From the NCBI RefSeq assembly GCF_042651425.1, contig NZ_JBHSCW010000010.1, positions 62,001 to 126,000 on the forward strand: DNA of 64,000 nucleotides. Direction: 5' to 3'. A program made the translations under genes and the position numbers. The stretch comes from Fodinicurvata halophila (GTDB lineage Bacteria; Pseudomonadota; Alphaproteobacteria; Kiloniellales; DSM-21159). The notes under the pieces are model-generated. The model was not told where the DNA came from, did no database searches, and saw nothing but the letters and a program-made list of their open reading frames with translations. Below are positions 45,060 to 57,522 of the stretch, in pieces. Position 1 is the first letter of the stretch. Each line of letters begins with the position of its first letter.

Positions 45060-45542
45060 ATGAAGACAACAGCAGCAATTCTTGCCGGCGGCCTGGCCGC
45101 GCTGATGGCCGCGTCCGCCTGGGCCACGGACGGTGCGGACAAGGACGAACGCCGCGCCGAACATCGCGAGCGCATGCAAACCTGGATGGAGAACATCGAT
45201 ACCAACGACGACGGCTATATCAGTGCGGATGAGGCCGAGACGGCGCGCAATGCCATGTTCGAACGCCAGGATGCCGACGGGGACGGCCGCATCACCCGCG
45301 AGGAGATGGCCACCTTCATCGAGAGCTATCACAGGGATCGGATGCCCGCCGCCAACAGCGAGGAGATGCGCGATCGCATGTTCGAGCGCATGGACAGGGA
45401 CGAGGACGGTGTCATCACCGAACAGGAGTACACCGCAACGGGCGAGATCCGCTTCGAGCGCATGGCTGGAGAGGACGATCGCATCAGCATCTCCGAAGTG
45501 ATGGCACGCATGGACGAGCGGCACAGCAAGCGCAGCGAGTAA
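45060..45542 (+). CDS. Exported EF-hand calcium-binding protein
   Basis: The 160 aa protein starts at ATG 45060 (KTTAAILAGGLAALMAASAWA signal peptide, cleavage after about residue 21). Three good EF-hand loops follow: DTNDDGYISADE, DADGDGRITREE and DRDEDGVITEQE, and a degenerate fourth (GEDDRISISE). The rest is charged helix. Such proteins (EfhP/calcium sensor-like) bind Ca2+ in the periplasm. A frame open from 45000 adds a polar segment without a signal sequence and is not preferred. A terminator follows. Confidence 0.9.
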   Translation: MKTTAAILAGGLAALMAASAWATDGADKDERRAEHRERMQTWMENIDTNDDGYISADEAETARNAMFERQDADGDGRITREEMATFIESYHRDRMPAANSEEMRDRMFERMDRDEDGVITEQEYTATGEIRFERMAGEDDRISISEVMARMDERHSKRSE

Positions 45543-45567
45543 GGGGTGTCCAGCTCCCCTGAGCGAC

Positions 45568-45612
45568 GAATGCCGGGAGCGCGACTGGCGCGCCTCCCGG
45601 CATTCGTTTGTT
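45568..45612 (+). terminator. Probable terminator after the EF-hand gene
   Basis: CGAATGCCGGGAG and CTCCCG-CATTCG form a 12-bp stem with one bulged base around a loop that can extend pairing by CGCG, followed by TTTGTT. It begins 25 bases after the EF-hand stop. Confidence 0.65.
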
Positions 45613-45636
45613 GAGCGCTCGGCAAGGGCGGTGCCG

Positions 45637-45680
45637 GCATGCTTCGAGGCACCCCTCCCGGGGTGCGCCTCAGCATGAAG
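45637..45680 (+). repeat. Palindromic interspersed repeat, copy B1
   Basis: GCATGCTTCGAGGC, a hairpin core ACCCCTCCCGGGGTGC, then GCCTCAGCATGAAG. The outer arms match copy A1 at 26281 (GCATCCTTCGAGAC ... CCTCAGGATGAG), with a covarying C/G change in the arms. Confidence 0.75.
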
Positions 45681-45710
45681 TCGGGTAGTGACCTGAATAT
45701 AAAGAATTAT

Positions 45711-45757
45711 CCTCATCCAGAGGTGTGGAGCGCAATCGCGCGGAGCCTCGAAGGATG
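45711..45757 (-). repeat. Palindromic interspersed repeat, copy B2 (inverted relative to B1)
   Basis: On the minus strand: CATCCTTCGAGGC, a core CTCCGCGCGATTGCGCTCCA, then CCTCTGGATGAGG. It is the same family as B1 in the opposite orientation, about 30 AT-rich bases away, as in the A1/A2 pair. It lies between convergent genes. Confidence 0.72.
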
Positions 45758-45796
45758 GGCCGCGCGGCCAGGCAGTGCCGTTGGCCAGGCGTCCGG

Positions 45797-46543
45797 CTAC
45801 AGCTGACCGACGCGCAGGCTGAGGGGCCAGGTGATGCGGCGGATGACGGTGGGATCGCCCCAGGCCTGTTCGAGTTCGGCCAGGAAGGCCTGGAAGGGCG
45901 CCGGGCCCTGGTCCTGTTCCAGGTGTTTGACGGCCGACCAGGTGCCGATGTAGCCGGCGTAGGCTTGGAAGCTCCAGGTGGCTTCCATGCGGAACTGCGG
46001 GGGTGCGATCTCTAGAAAGGGGAAGTCCAGGCTGGCGTAGCCGTCTTCCACATGGCAGCGCTCGGGCGGCCAGTAGGGCTTCGCGGTGCCCTCGTAGAAG
46101 TCCTGCACCACGGCGTCGACCCTGGGCGAGACGCGGGCCAGGCCATAGGTGATCAGCGCCAGAACGCCGGCCGGTCGCAGGACCCGCCGCACTTCCTCGT
46201 AGAACGCCGGCAGGTCGAACCAGTGCGCGGCCTGGGCCACGGTGACCAGGTCGGCGCTGCCGTCCGCCAGGCCGCTGTCCTCGGCCGGCGCCCTGCGGTA
46301 CTCCACGGCCGGATGCGGCCGGGCCCCGGCGATCTGCTGCGCGCTGGCATCGGTGGCGACGACACGCTCGAAGACGTCACCCAGCAGGCACGAGAGCTGG
46401 CCTGTCCCGCAGCCGCAATCCAGCACCAGCCTGCGCCCCGGCGCGATCCTGCCCAGCCAGTCAGCCAGGGCCGGCGGGTAGCCGGGTCGGTAGGCGGCAT
46501 AGGCCTCGGCATGGTCCGAGAAGTGATCCTTGAAGGTCGTCAT
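45797..46543 (-). CDS. Class I SAM-dependent methyltransferase
   Basis: The 248 aa protein has motif I LVLDCGCGTGQLSCLLGDVF near residue 45, motif II VVATDASAQQIAGA and a UbiE/COQ5-like VTVAQAAHWFDLPAFYEEVRRVLRPAGVLALI. It resembles the trans-aconitate/ubiquinone-type Methyltransf_11 group. The substrate is not predictable. It is convergent with the EF-hand gene and lies downstream of gltB, from which a terminator separates it. Confidence 0.87.
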   Translation of the reverse strand: MTTFKDHFSDHAEAYAAYRPGYPPALADWLGRIAPGRRLVLDCGCGTGQLSCLLGDVFERVVATDASAQQIAGARPHPAVEYRRAPAEDSGLADGSADLVTVAQAAHWFDLPAFYEEVRRVLRPAGVLALITYGLARVSPRVDAVVQDFYEGTAKPYWPPERCHVEDGYASLDFPFLEIAPPQFRMEATWSFQAYAGYIGTWSAVKHLEQDQGPAPFQAFLAELEQAWGDPTVIRRITWPLSLRVGQL

Positions 46544-46594
46544 GGTGCGCGATCATAGCGCGGACCCCTCGCCGATGAGAACCGGGGACCTATA

Positions 46595-46624
46595 AAAAAC
46601 GCCCGGCGCCGTGAGGCGCCGGGC
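46595..46624 (-). terminator. Rho-independent terminator of gltD-gltB
   Basis: On the minus strand GCCCGGCGCC and GGCGCCGGGC form a perfect 10-bp stem with a TCAC loop followed by a six-T run. It lies 39 bases after the gltB stop. Confidence 0.85.
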
Positions 46625-46662
46625 TGCGGCGTTGGCTGTGTGGATCGTGGAGGCGGGACCGC

Positions 46663-51243
<4,581 letters not shown>

Positions 51244-51266
51244 TGGTCTTCGTTCCTTTCGCGGCG

Positions 51267-52715
51267 TTATTCGGCGGCCATGACGGCCGGCGTCTCGGCC
51301 TTCGCCTTCAGGTAGCTGTCGATCGAGGCGGCGGCGTCGCGGCCGTCGCGGATGGCCCAGACCACCAGCGAGGCGCCGCGCATGATGTCGCCGGCAGCGA
51401 AGACGCCGTCCAGGTTCGACATCATGGTGCGGTGGTCGACGCGCACCGTGCCCCAGTTGGTGACCGCCAGTTCCGGGGCGTCGAAGAGCACCGGCAGGTC
51501 CTCGGGATCGAAGCCCAGGGCCTTGATGACCATGTCGGCCTTCAGGGTGAAGCTGGAGCCTTCCACCGGCTGCGGCGTCTGCCGGCCGGTGGCGTCGGCC
51601 ACGCCCAGGTGCATGCGCACGGCGCGCACTTCCTCGACCGTGTTGTCCCGGCCGTCGAAGGCCTCCGGCGCGGCCAGCCAGACGAACTCGACGCCCTCCT
51701 CCTCGGCATTGGCGACCTCGCGCTGCGAGCCCGGCATGTTCTTGCGGTCGCGGCGATAGAGGCACTTCACGGAGGTGGCGCCCTGGCGCACGGCGGTGCG
51801 CACGCAGTCCATGGCGGTGTCGCCGCCGCCGACCACCACCACGTCGCGGCCCTGCGCATCCAGGGTGCCGTCGTCGAAGGCCGGCACCTCGTCGCCCAGG
51901 CCCTTGCGGTTGGAGGTGATCAGGTAGTCGAGAGCCGGGAAGACGTTCTGCAGGCCGGCGCCCGGCAGCTGCACGTCACGCGCCTTGTAGACGCCGGTGG
52001 CCAGCAGCACGGCATCGTGCTGTGCCCGCAGGTCGGCCAGGCTGGCGTCGCGGCCGACCTCGAAATTCATCCTGAAGGTCACGCCGGCGTCGGCGATCAG
52101 CTGGCTGCGGCGCTCGACCACCTCCTTCTCCAGCTTGAAGTTGGGAATGCCGTAGATCATCAGGCCGCCGGCGCGGTCGTACCGGTCGTAGATGGTGACC
52201 TGGTAGCCCTTGCGGCGCAGCTGCTCGGCGGCGGCCATGCCGCCCGGACCGGCGCCGACGATGCCGATGGACTCGCCGCGCTCCTGGCTCGGGCTGGCCG
52301 GCTTGACCCAGCCTTCCTCCCAGGCGGTGTCGGTGATGTACTTTTCCACCTGGCCGATGGTGACCGTGCCGTGGCCGGCCTGTTCGATCACGCAGTTGCC
52401 CTCGCACAGGCGGTCCTGGGGACAGATGCGCCCGCAGATCTCCGGGAAGTTGTTGGTTGCCTGGCTGACCTCGTAGGCCTCTTCCAGGCGGCCTTCCGCC
52501 GTCAGCATCAGCCAGTCCGGGATGTTGTTCTGCACCGGGCAGTGGACCTGGCAGAAGGGCACGCCGCACTGCGAGCAGCGCCCGGCCTGGTCGGCCGCGG
52601 AATCGGGGTCGAACCGGTCGTAGATCTCGTCGAAATCCTCACGCCGCTCCGGCGCACTGCGCTTCGTGGGCGTGCGCTGTTCAAGGTTGACGAATTTCAG
52701 CATGCGGTTCGGCAT
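51267..52715 (-). CDS. gltD: Glutamate synthase small (beta) subunit
   Basis: The 482 aa FAD/NADPH oxidoreductase supplies electrons to GltB. The N-terminal region has the low-potential 4Fe-4S cysteines (SQCGVPFCQVHCPVQNNIPD, CGRICPQDRLCEGNC). The FAD site is IGIVGAGPGGMAAAEQLRRK, and the NADPH site is VVVVGGGDTAMDCVRTAVRQ. The C-terminal GVFAAGDIMRGASLVVWAIR is the second FAD contact. It leads the gltD-gltB operon, divergent from infA. Confidence 0.97.
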   Translation of the reverse strand: MPNRMLKFVNLEQRTPTKRSAPERREDFDEIYDRFDPDSAADQAGRCSQCGVPFCQVHCPVQNNIPDWLMLTAEGRLEEAYEVSQATNNFPEICGRICPQDRLCEGNCVIEQAGHGTVTIGQVEKYITDTAWEEGWVKPASPSQERGESIGIVGAGPGGMAAAEQLRRKGYQVTIYDRYDRAGGLMIYGIPNFKLEKEVVERRSQLIADAGVTFRMNFEVGRDASLADLRAQHDAVLLATGVYKARDVQLPGAGLQNVFPALDYLITSNRKGLGDEVPAFDDGTLDAQGRDVVVVGGGDTAMDCVRTAVRQGATSVKCLYRRDRKNMPGSQREVANAEEEGVEFVWLAAPEAFDGRDNTVEEVRAVRMHLGVADATGRQTPQPVEGSSFTLKADMVIKALGFDPEDLPVLFDAPELAVTNWGTVRVDHRTMMSNLDGVFAAGDIMRGASLVVWAIRDGRDAAASIDSYLKAKAETPAVMAAE

Positions 52716-53131
52716 CGGTCCTGACTTTCCTGTTTTTCATGAGGGCCCTTTTTCGGCGGGCGGCCGGGAATCTTTATCCAGGGTTATACGGCATTTGCCG
52801 CACCTTGGCGAGAGAAAATCGCTTTTTAGGTCAGTTATGCTGTATCAATTATGGGGCATGAATCCCCCAGGAGAGGCAGCATCTGATGTGCCGCGTGCGG
52901 AAAATTATAATTAGTTCCGATATGAGACGAATTGGGTCGCAAACGAACAAATTCGCGGCGCGGGCTCTGGGGCGTCCCCGGGCCGGTCACCTGTATAGGC
53001 TGGGCTGCGCGGTGAGATTGTGAATTCCACCCAAAGACTGTATGATCCGCCCGCTTTCCGACAGGCAGACGCTTGGGGATAAGCGGCGACGGCGCTTTTG
53101 CCTGAAAGAACAACGACAGAAAACGTAAGGT
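52716..53131. other. 416-base divergent regulatory region between gltD and infA
   Basis: No protein-coding signal. The region contains an AT-rich island at 52909-52920 (AAAATTATAATT), a good promoter facing infA at 53018-53046 and presumably the gltD promoter on the minus strand, where a -10-like TATAAC (rc of 52784-52789 area) lacks a clear -35 partner. Nitrogen control of gltD would be expected here but I see no convincing NtrC or sigma-54 site. Confidence 0.6.
53018..53046 (+). promoter_or_regulatory. Sigma-70 promoter for infA
   Basis: TTGTGA at 53018-53023 and TATGAT at 53041-53046 with an exact 17-base spacer, about 85 bases upstream of the infA ATG. Confidence 0.7.
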
Positions 53132-53350
53132 ATGTCCAAAGAAGACCTGATGGAGTTTCAGGGCACGGTTGTTGAACTGCTGCCCAATGCCATGTTCCGC
53201 GTGAAGCTGGACAACGGCCACGAAGTCCTGGCCCACACCGCCGGTAAGATGCGCAAGCACCGTATCCGCGTGCTGGCCGGGGATCGCGTCAATGTGGAAA
53301 TGACGCCCTACGACCTGACCAAGGGCCGTATCACCTTCCGCTACAAGTAA
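53132..53350 (+). CDS. infA: Translation initiation factor IF-1
   Basis: The 72 aa S1/OB-fold protein is a textbook IF-1: MSKEDLMEFQGTVVELLPNA, FRVKLDNGHEVLAHTAGKMR and GDRVNVEMTPYDLTKGRITF. It blocks the ribosomal A site during initiation. It leads the infA-maf-RNase E/G-yacG run. Confidence 0.99.
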   Translation: MSKEDLMEFQGTVVELLPNAMFRVKLDNGHEVLAHTAGKMRKHRIRVLAGDRVNVEMTPYDLTKGRITFRYK

Positions 53351-53361
53351 GGGGGCCGGCC

Positions 53362-53940
53362 ATGGCCGCGCCCCGTTTCATCCTCGCCTCGGCCTCGCCG
53401 CGACGGCACGACCTGTTGCACCAGATCGGCCTGCCGCCGGACGAGATCGATCCCGCGGACCTGGACGAGACGCCGCTGAAGGGCGAGCTGCCCCCGGCCT
53501 ATGCCGCGCGCATCGCGCGCGAGAAGGCCCGGGCCGTGGCCGCGCGCCATCAGGGTGCCTATGTCCTGGCCGCCGACACGGTGGTGGCGCTGGGCCGGCG
53601 CATCCTGCCCAAGCCGGCGGATGCGGCGACGGCGCGCGCCTGCCTGGAGAAGCTGTCGGGCCGGCGCCATCGTGTGCTGGGCGGCATCGCGCTGATCCGC
53701 CCCGACGGCAGGTGCTCCGAGCGCCTGGTGACCACGGCGGTGCGCTTCAAGCGGCTGGACCGGGACGAGATCGGGATCTACCTGGAGTCCGGCGAATGGC
53801 AGGGCAAGGCCGGCGGCTATGCCATCCAGGGCCTGGCCGCGGCCTTCATCCCCTGGATCAACGGCTCGCACGCCAACGTGGTGGGCCTGGCCGTGGACGA
53901 AGCCTGGAAACTGCTGCACGGCGCGGGCTATCGGCCGTGA
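53362..53940 (+). CDS. maf: Maf-family nucleotide pyrophosphatase
   Basis: The 192 aa protein has the Maf start FILASASPRRHDLLHQIGL (SxxR-R substrate loop), ADTVVALGRRILPKPADAAT and GYAIQGLAAAFIPWINGSHANVVGL. Maf proteins hydrolyse non-canonical or specific nucleoside triphosphates (dTTP, UTP or m7GTP/pseudo-UTP depending on subgroup); the subgroup is not determined here. Its stop overlaps the GTG start of the RNase gene. Confidence 0.95.
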   Translation: MAAPRFILASASPRRHDLLHQIGLPPDEIDPADLDETPLKGELPPAYAARIAREKARAVAARHQGAYVLAADTVVALGRRILPKPADAATARACLEKLSGRRHRVLGGIALIRPDGRCSERLVTTAVRFKRLDRDEIGIYLESGEWQGKAGGYAIQGLAAAFIPWINGSHANVVGLAVDEAWKLLHGAGYRP

Positions 53941-55100
53941 GCGGGCGGCTGCTGATCTCCGCCTGGCCGGGCGAGACCCGGGTGGCGCGCCTGGACGCCC
54001 GCGATGAACTGAGTTTCCTGCGCATACTGCGCGAACCGCGGCCGCCCGCCCTGGACGATATCTACTACGCGCGCGTGAGCCGCCTGGACAGGGGACTGAA
54101 CGCCGCCTTCGTCGACCTGGGCCCAAGCCCGCCCGGCTTCCTGCCCCTGGGCAAGACGGTGACCCGGCCCGCCGAGGGCGCGGCGCTGGCGCTGCGCGTC
54201 ACCCGTGCGCCGGCCGAGGACAAGGGCGCCAAGCTGGCTTTGGCGGAGATGGACCCGCCCGCCGGGGCGACGCCCCCCACCTGCCTGCAGCGCGGCGAGG
54301 ACCTGGCCGGCCTGCTGCGCGCCCGGGCCGCGCCGGCCGACGAGATCGTCTGTGACGACAGCGCCCTGCGCGATCGCCTGCGCGCCGCCGGGATCGAGGC
54401 GGCCTTTCACATGGGCCCGGCGGCGCTGTTCGACGACGGGTTGGAGGCGGAGATCGAGGCCCTGCTGCTGCCCGAGGTGAGACTGGCGGGCGGCGGCGGC
54501 CTGTTGATCGAGCCGGTGCGCACGCTGACCGCCATCGACGTGAATTCCGGCCGCCAGGACGGGCGCGGCGGTGCCCGGCGCAAGGCGCTGGAGGTCAATC
54601 TCGAGGCCGCGGCGGAGATCGCGCGCCAGGTGGACCTGCGCGACCTGTCGGGCCGGATCGTGGTGGATTTTCTGGAGATGGCGGGCAAGCGCGAGCGCGA
54701 CCAGCTGATGGAGGCCCTGCGCGCAGCCGTCGCCGACGACCCCGAACCGGTGCAGGTCCAGCCGCTGAGGGGCAGTGGCCTGGCCGAGCTGACCCGGCGG
54801 CGCAGCCGGCCGCCGCTGCACGAGGTGCTTTGCGCGCCTGTCGGCCTGGGCGGCTGTGGCTGGGCCAAGTCAGCGGCGACCCGCGCCTTCGAGCTGGTGC
54901 GCGCGCTGGATGCCCGGCCGGCCGGGGCGACGCCGCGCGTGCGGGTGACCCCGGCGGTGGCAGCGGCCCTGGCGGGCCCGGCGGCAGACGCGCTGGCGCG
55001 TCTGGAAGAGCGCCGCGGGGGCCTTCCGGATATTGCACAGGTGGCCGCTGACGCGCTAGATCAGGAGGGCTACAGCCTGGACGAGGGAGAGCAGAGATGA
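53937..55100 (+). CDS. Short ribonuclease E/G-family endoribonuclease
   Basis: A 387 aa protein from GTG 53937, overlapping the maf stop as GTGA. It has an S1-like region (IYYARVSRLDRGLNAAFVDLG), the catalytic metal site TAIDVNSGRQDGRGG and the second acidic site RIVVDFLEMAGKRERDQLME. At 387 residues it is about 100 shorter than RNase G. The zinc-link CPxCxGxG is replaced by LCAPVGLGGCGWAKS, with the two cysteines eight apart. Such short paralogues follow maf in alphaproteobacteria; a true RNase E would be encoded elsewhere. Cleavage specificity is unknown. Confidence 0.88.
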   Translation: MSGRLLISAWPGETRVARLDARDELSFLRILREPRPPALDDIYYARVSRLDRGLNAAFVDLGPSPPGFLPLGKTVTRPAEGAALALRVTRAPAEDKGAKLALAEMDPPAGATPPTCLQRGEDLAGLLRARAAPADEIVCDDSALRDRLRAAGIEAAFHMGPAALFDDGLEAEIEALLLPEVRLAGGGGLLIEPVRTLTAIDVNSGRQDGRGGARRKALEVNLEAAAEIARQVDLRDLSGRIVVDFLEMAGKRERDQLMEALRAAVADDPEPVQVQPLRGSGLAELTRRRSRPPLHEVLCAPVGLGGCGWAKSAATRAFELVRALDARPAGATPRVRVTPAVAAALAGPAADALARLEERRGGLPDIAQVAADALDQEGYSLDEGEQR

Positions 55101-55363
55101 GCGGCAGCGACGAAACCGGTGGCCCGGGCGGCGACGGCGCCAAGGTGGTGCCGCTGGAGGCGCACAAGCGCCGGCGCGGGCCCGCCTGTCCCATCTGCGG
55201 CAAGCCGGAAGCGGCGCAGCATCGCCCCTTCTGTTCGGCCCACTGCAAGAACGTGGACCTGGGGCGCTGGCTGAGCGAACGCTATCGCGTGCCCACCGAC
55301 GAGGCGCCCGATGGCCCGCAGGGCGGCGGGGATGACGACGATCCGGGCCCGCAGAGCGCCTGA
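55097..55363 (+). CDS. yacG: YacG-family zinc-binding DNA gyrase inhibitor
   Basis: An 88 aa protein with the four-Cys zinc site ACPICGKPEAAQHRPFCSAHC followed by KNVDLGRWLSERYRVP, the conserved YacG core. In E. coli YacG binds GyrB and inhibits gyrase. The N-terminal 28 residues and the acidic Asp-rich tail (GGGDDDDPGPQ) are extra. Its ATG overlaps the RNase stop codon. Confidence 0.93.
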   Translation: MSGSDETGGPGGDGAKVVPLEAHKRRRGPACPICGKPEAAQHRPFCSAHCKNVDLGRWLSERYRVPTDEAPDGPQGGGDDDDPGPQSA

Positions 55364-55498
55364 GGCGGGCGTGTGGGGGACAAGCGGACAAAAAATCCGC
55401 CCCGGCTCTGGACAGAACCCGCCTCTTCTCCTATAAGCCCGAACTGCCCGCTGCACTCGGGACGCGCCAACCGCCCGACCAGACCCACGCAGCCCGGC

Positions 55499-55574
55499 GC
55501 CCAGGTAGCTCAGTTGGTAGAGCATGCGACTGAAAATCGCAGTGTCGGTGGTTCGATTCCACCCCTGGGCACCA
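55499..55574 (+). tRNA. tRNA-Phe(GAA)
   Basis: A 76-nt cloverleaf with encoded CCA. Acceptor stem GCCCAGG/CCTGGGC, anticodon stem GCGA/TCGC around CTGAAAA giving anticodon GAA, T-arm GGTGGTTCGATTCCACC. It sits 135 bases after yacG and marks the point where the DNA becomes AT-rich. Confidence 0.97.
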
Positions 55575-55687
55575 TTTTCTCAAGAGACCCATCTTTTAGC
55601 ACTCTAGGTGACAATATGATCTATTTTGTTTATAAAGGAATTAACAGGGAGAATTCGCCTCAGCACGTCTAAAAGTTAGCAAAAAAG

Positions 55688-56470
55688 ATGTCCAGAAAGC
55701 GGACTTGTAACCGGGCAGCTACTATAGAAAATTTGCGCGAGCCTGAGATCAAGGCGGCGCTGATTGATGCTTTATTTGAAGATGGAAGGATATATGGCGA
55801 TTCCGTTGTGATAAGCGAAATGCCGCTCACAACTATGAGTCGTCGTGCTGATATTGTATTGGCAAATGGACATCTTCTCGGCTTCGAAATTAAATCGGAT
55901 GGTGACAAGATCACCCGACTGTGTGCTCAGATTGAAGCCTACCAACGTACATTCGAGGGAATCTTTATAGTCTCGGGTGCGCGTCATCTCAGCCAAGTTA
56001 TTAATTCTGCTCCCCATCATGTAGGTATCGTTGCAATAGATTTGGGTGAGGGAAGCATTCCAGAAGCTAAAATGATTCGGAAGCCCCACTTCAAGAACAT
56101 GAGCATTGAAGTTGCGATCAGGCAAATGCGTGCTAATGAGCTTTTCAAACTAGCCCAAAAGTTTAACGCAAATCCAGGTGGGGCACGAGACCGATTTACG
56201 CTTGAGCGGCAGGTTAGGGAGCTCCCAGCAACCGAAGTGCGTCTTGCGGCTTTAGAGGCAGTTAAGAACCGCTATCGTAGTCCTTATGAGGCTTTCCTTC
56301 TTGCTAGGAGCCAATCCGGTAGGACGTTGGAAGCTTTGCGATATCTGCAGCGACCTTCTTGGAATGCTTCTCGAGCTATTATCCCCAATGAGCAGGCTAA
56401 CTCATGCGCATCTGAGATTGCTGATCTGCAGAAACTCAAACTGAACGTTAGGCCTCGAAAAGTAGGTTAG
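55688..56470 (+). CDS. sce7726-family protein, putative PD-(D/E)XK-fold nuclease
   Basis: The 260 aa protein starts at ATG 55688. Residues about 17-90 (LREPEIKAALIDALFEDG, RRADIVLANG with a D, then FEIKSDGDKITRL with E-x-K) form a PD-(D/E)XK-like core, as in the sce7726 family. The middle and C-terminus are helical and basic. The gene is AT-rich relative to the chromosome and uses codons such as AAT, TTA and ATA that are rare in neighbours. It is convergent with the beta-family gene, their stops overlapping by four bases. sce7726 genes often lie next to beta-family (sce7725-like) genes, so the two are probably one functional unit of unknown role. Confidence 0.78.
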   Translation: MSRKRTCNRAATIENLREPEIKAALIDALFEDGRIYGDSVVISEMPLTTMSRRADIVLANGHLLGFEIKSDGDKITRLCAQIEAYQRTFEGIFIVSGARHLSQVINSAPHHVGIVAIDLGEGSIPEAKMIRKPHFKNMSIEVAIRQMRANELFKLAQKFNANPGGARDRFTLERQVRELPATEVRLAALEAVKNRYRSPYEAFLLARSQSGRTLEALRYLQRPSWNASRAIIPNEQANSCASEIADLQKLKLNVRPRKVG

Positions 56471-57522
56471 TCAAAAATATCTTCATCCTCTACCGTTTCG
56501 GTATCATTGCCATAATGAAGTTGTTGCCAGAGGTGTAAGTTTACTCTCACCGCAATCCAGGGACCAGGTTGCCCCATTTTGGCTATATTCCCTCGTGCTG
56601 CATCATCGATTTTGGTAGCTCCCCAAACGGCTCCAACTAGTGTTGAATCCCAATCTGCAAGGTTTGTGATTTTTTTGGCACAAGCAGGGTAACCACCCTG
56701 ATCCTCTCTGACGCGTCTAAATATCCAAGCATCTGATAGTGGATAGTCAATCCGTGGCACAAACCTTTGCTTCATTGGTTCTATGGGTTCTGGGTGAATT
56801 GAGCCGTAATCACCATAGATAGCAACTGCGTTTCCCCCTAAAGCTGCATGCATAGCACGCTCTTGAATAGGTATCGCCGCGCCGGCATCGTCATAAGTGG
56901 CAGCTGACTTCGGGTAGCTTGATCCGATTACAACGATCCGTACTGCTTCATCTATCGTGCGGAGCGAGTTGATGGCATTCGCAGCTTCAATGGCGAGTGC
57001 ATTGGCGCGCGAGCGTACATAGCCAAAATCCAGCACCAATAGTAAGTTGTTGACGTCATCTACGGCGCTCATAATAGCCGACAGAACAGGTATATCGGTT
57101 TGTGGCGAACGAGACCGAACTACGATTTGTCCTACCTCATTCTCAAGTAAAATGACCTGTCTCACGATATCTCGAAGAGGCCCTCCTGAAGGTAATAAGG
57201 CAGTCGGGATTGCGTTATTTTGGCCAGCTACGAACTTTCTCCACGCTGCAAAACCTTTGCTCGGGTCACTGAGTGATGGATATTCGTCACAAGAATAGAT
57301 TGGGCTTTGCTCTAAATCGATGATGCGAGGCCGTCCTTCCAGTGCATCATCTACCTTCATGCTTACGTCTTCGATAGATTTTGTCCGCCCATGACTTGAA
57401 AGAACGACTATAGGAAGAAGCTTATCCTTCTCAAGAGGTCCAAGTTCTTTGTACCCCCGCATTTCCCAAAGTCGAGTTCTTAAGGAAGGGTAATAAGGAT
57501 ATGCGTCAAAATCGACGTTCAT
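56467..57522 (-). CDS. Beta-family (T4 beta protein-like, sce7725-like) protein
   Basis: The 351 aa protein starts YYPSLRTRLWEMRGYKELGP with KLLPIVVLSSH, the opening typical of beta-family proteins. Further on are VNNLLLVLDFGYVRSRANAL and VVIGSSYPKS, giving an alternating alpha/beta (TIM-barrel-like) profile. The C-terminal region carries WIFRRVREDQGGYPACAKKI and WGATKIDDAARGNIAKMGQP. Function is unknown. The start overlaps the stop of the small membrane protein gene (ATGA), so the two are translated together. The partner sce7726-type gene faces it. Confidence 0.72.
   Translation of the reverse strand: MNVDFDAYPYYPSLRTRLWEMRGYKELGPLEKDKLLPIVVLSSHGRTKSIEDVSMKVDDALEGRPRIIDLEQSPIYSCDEYPSLSDPSKGFAAWRKFVAGQNNAIPTALLPSGGPLRDIVRQVILLENEVGQIVVRSRSPQTDIPVLSAIMSAVDDVNNLLLVLDFGYVRSRANALAIEAANAINSLRTIDEAVRIVVIGSSYPKSAATYDDAGAAIPIQERAMHAALGGNAVAIYGDYGSIHPEPIEPMKQRFVPRIDYPLSDAWIFRRVREDQGGYPACAKKITNLADWDSTLVGAVWGATKIDDAARGNIAKMGQPGPWIAVRVNLHLWQQLHYGNDTETVEDEDIFD

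Noticed and set aside
55616..55672. 18-codon peptide after tRNA-Phe (MIYFVYKGINRENSPQHV)
   Set aside because: No Shine-Dalgarno and too short to support as a gene.
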